From Branchiostoma floridae (Eukaryota > Chordata > Leptocardii > Amphioxiformes > Branchiostomatidae), in NCBI RefSeq assembly GCF_000003815.2, contig NC_049992.1, positions 17,596,489-17,660,488 of the forward strand: 64,000 nucleotides of DNA, written 5' to 3'. The notes under the pieces are model-generated. The model ran no database searches, was not told where the DNA came from, and was given only the letters and a program-made list of their open reading frames with translations. The first letter of the stretch is position 1, and each line of letters begins with the position of its first letter. Below are positions 23,001-38,000 of this stretch, one piece after another. The translations under genes and the position numbers were made by a program.

Positions 23001-26000
23001 CGATGAACAATGACATGCATTCTTTACTCCGCCTGTTTGTTGGAAAGATGTTTTGTGTATCTTTTCTGTAAAACTATAACATTTCGGTACCTGAGAGTAT
23101 ACAAAACATGACGTACAGTTTATGACATCCATTCTTAATCCACCGTTTTTTTTTGTTGGACAAATTTTTTGTGTCTTTTCTGTAAAACTATAACATCTCA
23201 GTCTCTGAAGGAATACAAAACATGACGAACAGTTTATGACATCCATTCTTTAATCTATCGTTTTTTGTTGGAAAGATGTTTTGTGTATCTTTTCTGTAAA
23301 ACTATAACATCTCAGCATCTGAAGGAATACAAAACATGACGTACAGTTTATGACATCCATTCTTTAATCCACCATTTTTTTGGAAGGATGTTTTGTGTAT
23401 CTTTTCTGTAAAACTATAACATCGAAACGTCAGTAAGTGAGATGAACTGGTTGTGTTAAAGAAAATGTCCTATAACATCGCAGTATCTGAAGGAATACAA
23501 AACATGACGTACAGTTTATGACATCCACTTTACAGGCCTCGAGGCGTCATTCCATCCCATGCGGCTTTACCCGTCACTCTTTCTCATCTGATTACCCCCC
23601 ATGTACCCGTACAGTTTCCGATCCGTCTTACCTAGGGTACGCCTTTCTTATTAGGCCTAGTGAAAGAAATGTTATGTTTATGATTTCGGCCCTGAACAAA
23701 AAAAAATATAGTACAGATAGGTAGAGATTCTCTTATTTTCTTTTGTTTAGAATTCGGCCAAAGTGATCCAAGAAATGTTTTTTAACAATGTAAAACTGCA
23801 ATTTTCAGAAGACTGTTTTTTTTTTTTCAACATCACACTGATTTTGGCACTGCACTAAACAAAACAAAATAGTGCAAATAGGTAAACATCATATTATTTC
23901 TCTTTTTGTTTAAAATTCGGCCCAAGTTATTCAAGAAATGTTCTTTAACAATGTAAACGTGCAATGTATCAAAAGACTGGTATTTTCAACATCGCGTACA
24001 ACCGAAGTGAAAAGAAAATTATTAACACATCCGAAGACCCTTAACTTAAACATATATCTAGAATGCTTTACGTGTCTATGTTGTTATGTTGTATGTATTA
24101 TATAGCCTGTTTTAATAAGAGCCAGTTAGTGCTTGCAGTAAAGAAGAATGAAGAAAGAAAGAAAAAATAATCTACAACATTTCATTAGCAAGATGTCACA
24201 TGGAAAATCTTACGTCTTGTCACTCTACCAATCGACAAAACAAGGCTAGGGTCGGTAGGTTTTTGTTGGGGTTGATCAGGTAAGCGGAAAACCCATTTCC
24301 CCAGGTTTTAGAGCTTCGACCATTTTACAAGACAATAGAGGGATGCACTTTGACGTTTGTTCAAATTCAAAAACAGGTGAATCGTAAAGATAGAAGTTGC
24401 AATCTATGATCATAATTTAAAATCAAAATAGTTATCACTTATAGTAGGTCAATGACGGTTAGACATCCAATAATAAGATACGTAAGATAACGGCTACTCA
24501 AGCAACATTGGGCAGATTTCATGAACAAAATTTGACCATTTTCTGAAATATATCTATTCTTTTGACTAGTCAGTCAGTCATAGCCATACTGTGTATTACA
24601 GCACCGTTGGGGTTATACCGCCCCTTACGGGGTGGCAGACCCTTTCGTCTAGCTATAGCTGAATACGAGACAGGGATGCACCAGACAAGTCATCTTATGT
24701 GTCAATTGTTGTGCTAACCGTAGCAAATGGCATCATAAAATTTATATCTTATACCATTCATATTGCTATAGTTCTCATATCAGTCGCCGATATTAATCTT
24801 GAATAAGTTACCAATCAGAATAGACATAAGGATGACCTGGATTTGCCCATACCAATTTTATAGATAATCATTTAAATTATTGAATGAGTTATAGATTTGG
24901 GATATTCTATTTCACTGAAACGCGGCTTTGAGATCCTTTTTTTACTACCTATAGAAGAACATCCCCGTGACCTCACCTATGAATCATAAAAATGGTTTAG
25001 TCCTAAGGGGAAAAATAAATGAAATAAAATTAAGTAAAAATAATTCAAACAAATCTGAAACGAGAGAAGGCCACTGAGAGCGAAAGTACGACATTAAAAA
25101 AATCACGTATCCGTGAGTAACGTATTAATATTTTTGCCCTTTGGAGAGAAAAATCACAATTATACGCCTCAACTTTTTTTCATTCGTCATGCTTTGCATT
25201 CGTCACAGTTATCAAAGGGATGTAACAAATCCATACAGCTCCGGTCCTCAACCGTGATCGTCAAATTGATGGCAATGCTTGCAGTCCCATCTAGATTGAT
25301 GGCTCCTATTCAGACAGGTTATCTAATGCGACCAAGTCCCCAAGAATTGGAGGTAGCAATTACCGCTCAACCCCCTAGGCGCCTATTGATGATATATTCA
25401 TCATGAATTAGGCAGGGAACAATGCCCCCCCCCTCCTCCCAGCTCTTTCATGGTTTGGCTCTAAGGAGGTAGTTTCCGTTGAAAGCACGACGTCGCCATT
25501 TGATGATTGCGGCGTTCCCTAAGGGTGCTGATTTAGCACGGTAATCATCGGACAAGTCGGCATAACAGGCCGCAAATGACCACCCTGTTGAGGTATACGG
25601 CTGGGATGATTTTGCTTTCTATAGGATTAACGAAACAGCTGAATTGAAAAGAAACTTAAAAGTTGTAAACGAATAGTCGTCCACAACTATGATAAAAGAA
25701 ATGTAGCTGTTTATATTCAGAGTGACTTTTAAGCCAAAAAATGCAAATATCGTCAGAAACAAAACCTGTTTTCATCATTATATCATACCCCTGGTGTTTG
25801 TGAAGTTTTCTCAGTTGAGCTTCTTGTTTTCTCAGTTGAGCTACATGGGCACGCGTATGAAGTACAGTAGTGCCATTAAAATGTACCATTGTATACTAGA
25901 CAAGTGTAATGTGTAACTCGCTATAGCTAATGCCACTGGGGCACATTGTTCATATTTAAAGTAGAATGCCGTTATAATCAATCCGCCGTGCTCTTTCTTT

Positions 26001-29000
26001 TGTCACCTGATGAAAATAAATGTAGCTGTTTATATTCAAAGAGACTTTTAAGCCACAAAAATGAAAATTTTATCAGAAACAAAACCTCTATGTGAATGGC
26101 CTATACAACAACTTTAACATGTTTTCATCATTATATCATATCCCTGGTGTTTGTGAAGCTTCCTCAGTTGAGCTTCTTGTTACAGCTACATGGGCACGCG
26201 TATGAAGTACAGTAGTACCATTGTATAATAGTGTAATGTGTAACTCGCTATAGCTAATGCCACTGGGACACATTGTTCATATTTAAAGTATAATGCCGTT
26301 ATAATCAATCCGCCGTGCTCTTTCTTTTGTCACATGTGCAAAATTGGACGTGTCGAATCATTCACATTATTGAAATGTCAACCTAGGGCTAACTCACGGC
26401 AAATTGTATGAAAAAAATGACTGTTCGACGTCAAATAGCCAAAATTTGTACTGTTTAGGGCAACAGCAATGAAGAATAGAATACTTGAGTGAGTGCAAAA
26501 TTAGACATAACGATTTCGCCATGTAAAAATAACTTTCCTACATTAACGGTTACAAAGCACTGACTGAGGGAAAGTTAATAGCCTTTTTTTGGTAATATTC
26601 AACATACATCACTTAGTAGCAAATGCTAACTGCGCCTTCTATTAATTGTTCACGACAGGGTTGTAGCCAGCCTGAAATCATTTTCAGTCCCCTCAATTTT
26701 GAATGGGAATCCTATCGAGCACCGAAGGCATGGCGTGGTGTCGCGCGTCATTTCTATGGGGTCTGGGTCCCAGAAAATTTTGAAACCTAGACGCTCTAGA
26801 TCTGAAACACTATTTCCTGCATTTTGAGGCGCAAATTTTGCTTGTAGACTAAGCTGTTCAATGTCATCTGTTTTGGTGAGGAAGAACACATGGGTTTCAG
26901 TTTTTTTATATCTTTACATATCAATTTTTGTCTATTCCTGGGGAGGGAATGGGGAAAACTTTTTTCAGTCAACAGCTGCAAAATTCCTTCAAACGACTGA
27001 AGGACAGCTGCTGGCTACAACCCTGGTTCACGACTTGCGAGCATTAGCACAACTGGTAGCAGCCTCGAAGTTGAGCTATTGGTTTCAAGTATACTGGGTA
27101 AGGCTTAGGTCACATTTCTAAGTCAGGGCACGGCCGGGATGTTTTAAGAAACGAAAAAATCAAAACGTATACATAGAAATATACACTTTTTATGCCCATG
27201 AATCTTATTCTAACATTTTGTGTTTCGATGTCTTTTATATCATTCTTTTTGCTCCTGAAAGCTGTCCAGTCGATGTCCGTTTTGGAAATGGGACCAAAGG
27301 CTAACTTGGAGAACCAGGTTAAAATCCAGGGAATGGGATCTCGAATTGGGGATGTACTGTCTTTGGGAAGGGGGGTCCCTTGTTCGAGTAGGTACCTCGA
27401 GCCCGTTCAAGGGGATGCGCTAGAAACCCCTTATTTTAAAAACATATCCTGCTATCGAAGCAACAGAGAAATTTAGTGACTCATACCCAACATTGCACTC
27501 CAAGGTGAACAATAAGAACAACACATGTAAAATTTCACTGAAGATGCCTGAACTTTTACGATGACAAGTACCTATATTTTCAATACCTTCCAATCCATAT
27601 AAACAATTTTAAACACGGTCTAAATTTCCACAGCTGTTATAGGTCTTACGCGCTGTGTAAACTCATTTTTGTCGTGTGTTAAACTCGTCTTTGTCGTGTG
27701 TTAAACTCCTCTTTGTCGTGTATAAAACTCCTCTTTGTCGTGTGTAAACTCCTCTTTGTCGTGGGTAAACTCATCTTTGTCGTGTGTAAAACACGTCTTT
27801 GTCGTGTGTAAAACTCCTCTTTGTCGTGTGTTAGACTCCTCTTTGTCGTGTGTAAAACTCGTCTTTGTCGTGTGTAAACTCATCTTTGTCCTATGCTCAA
27901 ATAAACTTGCAACAACCTTTTCCTAACATAAAAGTATCGACGTTCACTTTTCACGAGTCTCTCAATCATAACCGCTACAGCGCCACAACCCGTTTGCGTA
28001 ACGTATCATTGATTCTACAGCTCTGCGGTGACTGCCTTAGTGTGTCAAGTAGTCCGTCACACCGAACATATCCCCATTCGCGCTGATCCGAGGCTAGCAA
28101 GATATATGTGCCCTCGCAGAAACCACTTCTTTTTAATGATAGTCAAGTTTTATTGCAAATTCAATGGGCTAATTGCAGGTAACATAAAAGATTCAAACAG
28201 TGTGTAAAATACAATATCACAAGTGTACTCTAGTCTAAAACTAGTGAAAGCTAACTCTAGATCCTGGGTTATTGGGTTCGACTCCTTGTTCGAAGACAGT
28301 GGAGGACGAAAGATCCCACCTTTTCTATTATGTGTGGGTTTTGTGATGTTAAAAGGAGAACTGTTTTCTTGTTCAATAATAATGTTTTATTGCAAATTCA
28401 TGCCCATGGGGATAATTGCAAGTGAACAAAGACTAGTTACATGAAATGAGTGAATGTGGTCTAAATATATGCAGATAATCCAAATTCCAACATACAAACA
28501 TTAAGTGGATGAATGTACATACAGTACAGATTGGGGTACTAAATCTACGTATTTATTATGGGATTTTACTTCTTCTTTGAAGACAGTTAAAAATGAAATG
28601 CCAAATGTATTCTATATTAGATTGATTTTAGTAGGAAGAAAATTTTTGTCTTGTTTTTAACAATGAAAATGTTAATGTGATTTCGGCCATTTTTTTTTTT
28701 TTATTATAAAAAAACAAGAAAAGTACAGAACACAGAGGCACTACACTCAAGCAATGGCGTATAACAACATCAATTTTGAAAATTAGAATAGTAAAATTAA
28801 GAAAGATGATAAAGTTTCAATTATAAGAACTACCCGATCATATCACATGAGCAGTCCACGATTAATCGTATATATGGCCTTCTTCGGTCAATATTGACCA
28901 AGGTAAAATTCTACTTGATATCAGCCCTACAGCGTCTACTATTACTCAACAGTCCTATACAAGCATGCCACATAGGGCACAACTATAAACTGACTCGGGT

Positions 29001-32000
29001 CTGTTAAAAACTTCTTTTTTTAGGATCTGCTTTTCTTCTGCCATGCGCATCAATCAGGTTTCTCTTCATCCAGAAAGAAATAAGAAATTCAAAATAGGAT
29101 CATATCTATAATAAACATAATCTTATCTATAGACATTTATACATATGATGAATATATATTTGTAACATAAATTGAAACTTTCTTGGTAGGGGAATTCGGT
29201 TCAGATAAAAATATTTCTATTAATTCCATGAGGCAAGAAGCGTTGCGGTGGCAGTCTCGTACAGAAAGCTTGCATCATTATTCTATAGATGTCGTGTGAA
29301 GAAACAATATCTTGAAGGCTCTCTCGTTGGGGGTTGTAAAACATTTGAGACCCCTGACCCGAAAAGAGCAGTTGCAATGATAACATCGCCAATGACAGTC
29401 GGGGCTGCCTGTGTGTGACTTGCCCAATAGATATTACTGTACGATTCAATGAACATAGCCTCAACACCAATGCCCACTAATACGAAATCTGTTCTTTGTT
29501 ACTTGGTTCCTCGACAGAAAGACCCATAATTTTAGATTACAACTTTCAGTGGCGAGATAGAGGATTTTGTTATAATTCATAGTAAGGATTTAATTCATAG
29601 TTAGCCTAATGATAAAAAAATGTTATCCAACTATATCTCTTTTGCATATCAATTCACAGTTTTCCAACGAGATTTTTTAGCGTCACTGACAAAAGGAAGT
29701 GGTTGCTGTTTGAGACGTCTGACGTCGACCGATTCCAAAATTATATCCAGTTGCTTGTGTAACTGCTTTTTAGCGTATCTTATTACCTGGATGTCTAACC
29801 TTCTTCGACGCAGACAATGAAAACAGTCTAGCGTTTTTTCGGATTCCTAACTGAAGAATATGACACCAATTAAGGAGCCAAAGGCTTTCATCGGTTAAAT
29901 TTTCTCAGTCCTTCAAGATTATTGAAACTTATGTATAGGGTATTTCAATATTTGGTCTCTCGTAGCTAAGTAGATTTTGTATATGCATTCAACGTAAATT
30001 GATGATGTGTACAGAAAGAAAAGAAAACATTGTAGTGAAGGAAATCATCTAATGATTGTAATGCAATGATTTTGATTGCGTTTACAAACCAGTCAAGATG
30101 AAATTCCAAGCAGACGTTTGGAGAGGTGATCTCCAATCAGGTGTTTGGGGTGAATGCATAACATCAGTACGTCTAGGTATGATCTAGGTATGATTGAAGC
30201 CAACACGTACATCAAGCAAAAAATTTAAATTACAGAGTAACTTAATAATTCTTTCGCTTTATCGGTCTTACCCTCCCCAAAAACTTCACCTGGAAAACTT
30301 ACATAGAATCCATGGCCAAATCTTAAGCTATGAAAGTCGGTTCACTTTTCCGAGCCAGGAATTACCTCACTATAGACATAATACTCTATCTGTACAAATA
30401 CACTATCTGCCCCTGTATGTATATGGAATACTGCTGTTATCTCTGGGCAGATAGATGCCCCGAAGGACTGTCTGCAACTTCTAGACCGCATTCAAAAAAT
30501 AATTTATTTGGCTATTGGCAATCAGTTAGCATCTAGGTTTGACCCTCTCTCCCACGGGCGAAATGTTGCATCCATGTCCCTTTTTACCTGCACTTCCGTA
30601 GCTATTGCTCCAATGATCTCATTCTACCTGTCCCTCCGGCAAGAGCCTTTCAGCGCAACACCAGGTTCTTTTCAAACTTACATCACCTTACTGTTCCATT
30701 GCCGGTTTCCAAGTTTCCAAGCAACAGTTTCTTTCCCAGGACAGCAAAATTATGGAACTCTCTCGAAGACACCTGTTTCCCTTCTGTCTACAACTTATCA
30801 GCCGTCAAAACAAATGTCCACCGCTATCTCTGTGCACAGTTTCCAACTTAGTTCATTGCCTTGAAGTGATCTCGTGACCTTGCTTTGAACAATCTCGTTA
30901 AAAAAACATACGACTATAGTAAAAGAAAGAGTAGAACCCCTATACTGCAAATTGAATGTTTTGAAACACCCTGTCACACAATACAAACCATAACTCACGG
31001 AGGCTTGTATTCTACGGACACTTGTTCTTCTTAGAACAAACTTTACTGAGACCATTTTTTTGGTAAACTTTTCCGTCCCTGAAGACTTTTTCGCACCCTC
31101 ATGGTTGTATCCTCCAGTGAAACGTCGTTAACGACGGTCTCTACGGACGCACGCCTGAAATGGAATCATCTCACATCCTACAAGAAAACGATCTCTGACG
31201 ACCTCCTTAGATCCCTGTACCCGGTGGTAAGAAAAAAACGACCGACCAGATTGGAGATAACGACGGCCAACATTCTATCTTTAACGAGGAGCGATAGATC
31301 TTTCTTTGCAACGGCAATCCCGTGGCGTTTGGCGATTTGGGTGGCTGATGTGACATAGATAGATTCCTTGCCTTACCGCTTTGGAGTCGTAGTGTTGCCT
31401 TCCAGAACGAGTATCGATTTTTCTTCATTCTCTTCAACTTTTGTTTCTCTTTTTTCCCGCCTACTCCGAACAATAACCTTTTTTACACCGGTCGTTTCCC
31501 GGATATTAGTGCGGCGGTATTGTATCGCGCGTCGGCAGCTGCCTTGTACAGAAAATGAACTGTACAGTTCCTGAGAATAAAACCACGCAATAAAACGCGA
31601 ACCCACCCACTGTAGTTATTAGGAAAGAATCTTGAAGCGTGATTTTCTACTCCATGTAGCGGTAAAACCTCTTAATAAAAACGCTCGGATCAAGCGCTTG
31701 TTCCACCATTCACAATAGACCTTGATTTTACTATATATTAAGTGTTTTACCGTATGTTATATTTATCAGGGATATATATGTATAGTTAACAAACTACTCT
31801 GTTGCACTATAAAAGCCTGCAGTATTCTGTGTAATGGTACCATTTTTCTTGATAATGCATGTGTTTTAGAGCCGGTTTCGTCATTAAACGTTCCCAAACG
31901 GCCCAAGTCGTTAATGGAAAATGTGTTTTCTACTGCATGTACTAGTGGTATTGAATTGGATGCATACGGTAGGCGGATTGATTGTGAAAACGTATGCAAT

Positions 32001-35000
32001 ATTCTCTGATACAAACACACTTTGACTTTTTCGTCGTTGCTTGTACAAAAAATCACGAACGACTAAAAGGCACCATAGCCTCCGTTGCAGTCTTCATATG
32101 GGGCTAGTTTTTAATCTTTATTTTTTGGGGAGGGGAGGGGAGCGGAAAGGACTTTGCCCCATTTCGAGACAGCAAACTCCCTTTCTCGCCAAACTCCCTT
32201 TCCCAGCATAAAAGAACCTAGCGAACGTTGAAAACGGCGAACGAGTGCCCCCCCCCCCGAAACCAGCGTCGTTCGAAAAAGTATTTCGCCCTCCAAAAAT
32301 GAGTATAACAGAACACTAGTATACGTTTAGCATTATTTGTTTAGACTTTTGTTACGACAATGTCAATCATCATATATATGTCTCTTTTGTTTGTACCTTG
32401 TACCTAAAATAAACTATCAAAAAACCTCCTACAATTCTAACCAAACTGCAGAAAGTTCTAAATAACCCATACCGATCTAGATCAAGATATCACTTCACAA
32501 AATATGGCATCAAAATTAGAACTTTGTGAACGTGCCCAAAGCCCGTGGGCAATTCTAAATACTTTATGACATAAAAATTTTACAACTTAGCTATTACTAA
32601 CATTTTGACCTGGACAGTAGAGCCAAAGGCACGTTAACTTTTACAGTGGCAGCATAATTCTATCCATATTTAATTTTTATCTTTGCCCTACGGATTTAAA
32701 AATTCTGCTCCCATTTTCTCGAGGCCACGTTGTGGGAAATGGAATTTTCTCCTGATGAAATTCAAAACTTTTGCCTCGAATGTAAAAGCGGATGTCAAGG
32801 GGAATGATTTATTATTCATCAGTATTGAAAGATGCACCACGTCAACTAGGGAAATTTTGTACGTCCAGCAAAGCTATTTTCAGGTCAGCCGAAACCCATT
32901 AATAGTGCCATAGTAAAAGGAAATCCGACCCAACACAATTCCCACTGTGATTCGCACACGAATGGAACAAATCAGGAGGAAACCATTGATGAAAAATTGC
33001 TAAAGACGTACATTCGTGACTGAAACCGTTTCAAAAGTATGAAGACGGCAAATATGAGCACACAAACGATCTAATGTGGCGTGTTATTAGAGTACGGAGT
33101 AGGGAGTTTGGCCCAGAACCAGGAGGTCCTGGGTTCGATTCCCCAGACATTTCGCCGGTATTGAACTTTTGGGAAAGGCACATCAAATGAATACAACTTT
33201 CCTCAGGCGCACAAATATATACAACACCTTGGCAAAGGGAGCAAAAAGCAGTGAAAGGAGTAAGACCGTCTTCCGAAACCGTGCCATAGACACAGTGGAT
33301 AACAACCCACTGTCCATACAGGTGGGGTCACACATGCGTATATATTCAAGTCCGTTTGAGGTGCGTATGAAGCACTTAGTCTCTACCAGGCTCCACAGGT
33401 CGCGGGAAAAATAGTACAAATTGGATAAATATAGATACATAACCTGCCAGATGAGTTAGCTGACCAAGAAGTATGGTTAGCGACCCAGCTATCTCGTCTG
33501 ACATGTTACCTGTTTACGTTTGTCCAATTTTATCATTTTTACAACGACCTGTGGGGCCTGGTGGAGGCAAATACTCCCATACGCGCCTCATACGGACTTA
33601 AATATATACGCAGGTGTGACCCCACCTTACGGATGCACGTAGGAGGCTCAAAATAGCAAAGTGACTTAATATAATTCATCATCATCATCTTCGACGCATG
33701 TCAGTCAATGTTACAGAGGCAGGCCGTCATTGTTCTCCACAGTTTCCTATCTGATACTGTCCCTTGTAGGGGTGGGTACCGGTACAGAAAATTCAGGTCC
33801 AGGTCCGTTTCAGGTCCAGAGGATCAGGTCCAGGTTTGGACCTGAACCTGATTCAGTATGTGAGAACGTGTGTATAGAAGATACTCAAAACAATGGTTCA
33901 TATCGCAAAAAAGGCATCTGTTTTGTGAAGTATTCGACTCACACTGGCATCTTAAAATCCTACAAGGCTAACTGCCTCTGTACTATTATTGACTGTAAAA
34001 CTTGGTAAAAATGACTATAGACTCTACTCTACTCTGCTCTTGTTATTTTTTCGACCAGTAAGCCCCAAAACATGTAAATGCCTGATCATATAATCTGTTT
34101 ATTTTCCAATCGGTCCAAAATCCGGCCCACCGATTTTCTCAGGTCCGGTATGATAATAAGAAAAAAAAAAAACGGTTTTGTATCGGTACACCGTACCGGT
34201 ACCTAACGCTAGTCCGTTGTACCCCTCCAAGGTGCATCGCATCTCAGTAAGGTCTTGCTCTTGTCTTTTGAATCGTCTTGATAAAAAACAACACACAGAT
34301 ATATGTTATGTTTGTTATGTTTGTACACATCATCTCATATTACGATATGCTATGTAACAATGCCTAAAAGGTACCACCATAATTCTGAACGCCGTTTTAG
34401 CCTAATACCAGAGTATACCAACAGGGCTTGAGATACTGGCTGCATAATTCACTTATGCGCACCCAAGATTGGAGCTGTGCAACTAAATTTTTACTTTAAA
34501 TTGAAGCCATTCTTTACACTTTTAAAGTTAGGACTAAATAATTTCAAATTCAAGATCCGTAGAGAGGCAGTAAGGTTTTGTGATAATGTTTGCTGAAATT
34601 TTTCTTCATCTTATATATAATTGTGTTGTGAATCCAATTTTTTTTCTGTGAACGTATATTTTTATGTTCATTGCACCGTGCACATATTACAAAAAAAATG
34701 TGTAGTCTCGAAATCTAATGTGTTTGTCTTCAGCTGATTTTATAACTATACACCCGATTTATGTGCACAATACCGCCCTTTTAATAGCTGTAAAGTATGA
34801 ATCTCGTGAACCAAAAACACAATGGGCTAATTCCCCTGAACTACCGCACTGCAATGCAGGCGCAGGTGCTCTTATAGATAACGACGCTTTCCTAATTGGC
34901 ACTCTCCGATTAGGAGAATGCCTTTTCCGCTTGGGCAACTTGCGACCTTTCTTAACGCTTGAGGTGTAATTCAACGAGGACTGGTGTAAGAATTCGCGGT

Positions 35001-38000
35001 TAATTTCCAATTGGCTGCCCACCCCCTTCTTAACGCTTGAGGTGTAATTTAACGAAGACTGGTATAAGAATTCGCGGTTAATTTCCAATTGGCTAGACCC
35101 CCCCCCCCCTTTCTTAATGCTTGAGGTGTAATATAACGAAGACTGGTATAACAATTCGCGGTTTATTTCCAATTGGCTAGACCCCCCCCCTCCCCGTTGA
35201 TTCCCTAACGGACAATTATTCATAAAACGATTTACTACTTTCGCTGCATATGATAAAATAAAGGCTTCGTCAATCTTTAATACATCTATACTAATTTCTA
35301 TGTTGATTATGCTTATTTATGAAAAGTAAGACACGAAATGGTCAACTACTTTCAATACATAACAATGATAACGACAAATAGATATTGCCTAGAATTTTGA
35401 AGAATACCAATCACTAGGTACGTTGTATTTTTCTTCATTTTCTTTACAGGCGTACATGCAACTTAATTGGCACAAAGTTAAATCTATCCATATACAAAAC
35501 TACATGGAGAAATTGTTGATGAAATTTTATATCGTATGAACTGCGCCACAATAAAAACTAAAACAAATCTTACGTTTCTTTAGTTTGCTGTAAATTGGAC
35601 GATGTACGTATAACTGAATCCGATCGAATTCACACAGACAACTTGAAGACCCGGAGGTCGTTAAATGTAGCGCTAATATCTGTAGGCTCTATCTACACCA
35701 TCGGGCGTCCTTGCGATTGGTAATAGCAAGGTACCCTAAGGGCAGTTTGTAACTTGCTTCTTTTCAAATCTTACACCATTCTTAATCTTCTTTCGTTAAG
35801 ATAAAAGGAAAATACTGGCATGGCATGCAAGTACAGAATTGAAGTTGAAGTTTTTTTTCCCAATGGCATAACATATGAACCTGTATATCAAGTTATATGT
35901 GACTGTATATTTACCACTTCTTCTTGATACATAATGAAAATGTAGTGCAAAGAAACCAGATGAATAAAATTTAAGTAATTCGCTTCTACGGATAATGCAA
36001 ACAGAAGCGTGGAAAAGTTTGGATAACGCGTACGTCGCCCCTTAACCCTATTCAGACGGGGGGGGGGGGCTTTTGAGGCCTGCGCCAACTTCGATGTCCT
36101 ATAACGCCAGAACGCCTTACGCTAAAGCCACCAAATTTGGTGAGTTTTCCTAAAATATTGTTGGCAACAATTTTACGAAGTTTGACAAATTTTCCATTTT
36201 TTCGTGTTGCCATGGCAACCGTTTGCTGACAGGCAGTTTTGCCAAAAATCACTATTTTTGGTTCTAACAATGTATTTTTCACATTTATTTGCTATATTAC
36301 TGCTATTTTGTTACATAAATAAAACCTTATATTAAATAGCATCTCTTTCATAATTATATATGCATAAATTATGCTAATGGAAGACGTCATCAGCCCAAAA
36401 TCCAAGATGGCGGACCGTANNNNNNNNNNNNNNNNNNNNNNNNNNNNNNNNNNNNNNNNNNNNNNNNNNNNNNNNNNNNNNNNNNNNNNNNNNNNNNNNN
36501 NNNNNNNNNNNNNNNNNNNNNNNNNNNNNNNNNNNNNNNNNNNNNNNNNNNNNNNNNNNNNNNNNNNNNNNNNNNNNNNNNNNNNNNNNNNNNNNNNNNN
36601 NNNNNNNNNNNNNNNNNNNNNNNNNNNNNNNNNNNNNNNNNNNNNNNNNNNNNNNNNNNNNNNNNNNNNNNNNNNNNNNNNNNNNNNNNNNNNNNNNNNN
36701 NNNNNNNNNNNNNNNNNNNNNNNNNNNNNNNNNNNNNNNNNNNNTCTGAGAATACCCTTTTTTCATGTGTCCGGCCAATATAATCACGTGGATGACGTCA
36801 TAATTACGTCATCTTACGTCAAGGTAACGTCAAACGTCAAATACTCATTAGATATTATGTCGATATCATGTCCTGAAAATTTGGGGGCCCTACGGCACGT
36901 CGTTCAAGAGTTAGAGGACTTAGAAGTGGAGGGCCTCAAAAGCCCCCCCCCCCCCCGTCCAGGGATGACCAAAAAAGCCCGGTCTGAATAGGGTTAAATT
37001 GTGTTCATCGCTTAGGGATTCCCATTACTAGAGATGCATCATTGCTGAATATTACTGATTAGTTTCAATGCGTCGAGATCGGGAAAATTGAATTAGATTT
37101 CCCACATGCATGTAATTTAGAAAAAAAAGGTCTTTATACCAAGAAAGTTCTGACTTTTGAGTCTACTGGTTCAAGGTACCAACTAGAATTACGACTGTCT
37201 TCTATGTATCTCCTATATAAAGAAACTAATATTTTCAAGCATACTATATAATTATATAGCCTTATTGTGGTCGGACGAGCTTCCTTTGGAAACCTGTTCT
37301 GTTTATCTTTACGGAAGGGAGACGTGTCTTTTTCTTCAAAGAAATAACTGAAAGTCAATAACCTCTACCAGACGACTATCGCCACCAAGGATACTGGCGG
37401 TGTAGCAGACAACATGTGGTGTTTGATTACACAATGTAGTAAGTGGCACGACAGGGGCTGGTCACAACATGAAGTAGCGTTTTGAGTTCTCCTTTATCCG
37501 GGAGGTAACCTATATGATATTGCAAACCACCTTCCGTCAAATTGATAATCTTAAACATCCTGTTATGAATAAAACGGATATAGGTTACCCCGCGGATAAA
37601 GGTAAACTAGCTCTACAAATAAACTTAGCAGAAGTTCGTTACAACAGGTGAATGTAATTATTATGAATAAGTTTGCATATGTTGCCTTTATAATTTGATC
37701 CTAATTTTTTCAGGACAAGTAGAGGCAAATTCCCAGTCATCTATCGGGTTGACTATTCCGAGGACAGTGTCCACCATTGTTAACGACCCTGCCACGCTAC
37801 CGGCCAGCTTCAGAACAGGCCACCGCCTACTCTCCATCGTCTGGTACAAACTAGATTCCAACGACAAGTCCAAACGAAACCTGGTGTACTCCTACTACCC
37901 GGCAGCAGGCACGAGGGAGGCGCACGGTGACTTCAACGGCAGGGCTAGTCTCGCCGGCAAGGCCTCCCTCCGGATCGACAGGACAACCGAAAACGATGAC

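Larger units (their letters stand above)
20058..37713 (+). other. Intron 1 of the Ig-SH3 receptor, 17.7 kb
   Basis: It begins GTAAGATA and ends in a TTTTTTCAG tract. It contains two tandem arrays, a 319-bp duplication, a hAT pair, a minisatellite, a LINE relic, a TTAA-flanked element with the assembly gap and SINE pieces, all listed separately. Outside these (20.1-21.6 kb, 22.0-22.9 kb, 23.6-25.7 kb, 28.4-30.1 kb, 31.0-33.0 kb, 35.2-36.0 kb) there is AT-rich unique sequence. No additional Ig-domain exon (DxGxYxC or W-K motif) was seen. Confidence 0.6.

Noticed and set aside
22992-23246. Cysteine-containing 84-codon ORF on the minus strand
   Set aside because: It follows the 115-bp tandem array and repeats its peptide with the array period; no homology or splice context.
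27701-27883. Repetitive HDKEEF-type ORF on the minus strand
   Set aside because: It is the 20-22-bp minisatellite read through; all frames are similarly open and there is no start context or flanking coding signal.
34759-35223. 154-codon minus-strand ORF with NREFLYQSSLNYTSSVKKG repeats
   Set aside because: Produced by three copies of a minisatellite plus C-rich tracts; repeat-derived open frame.
36371-36991. Long ORFs on both strands at 36.4-37.0 kb
   Set aside because: They cross 325 unknown bases; the visible parts are transposon sequence.
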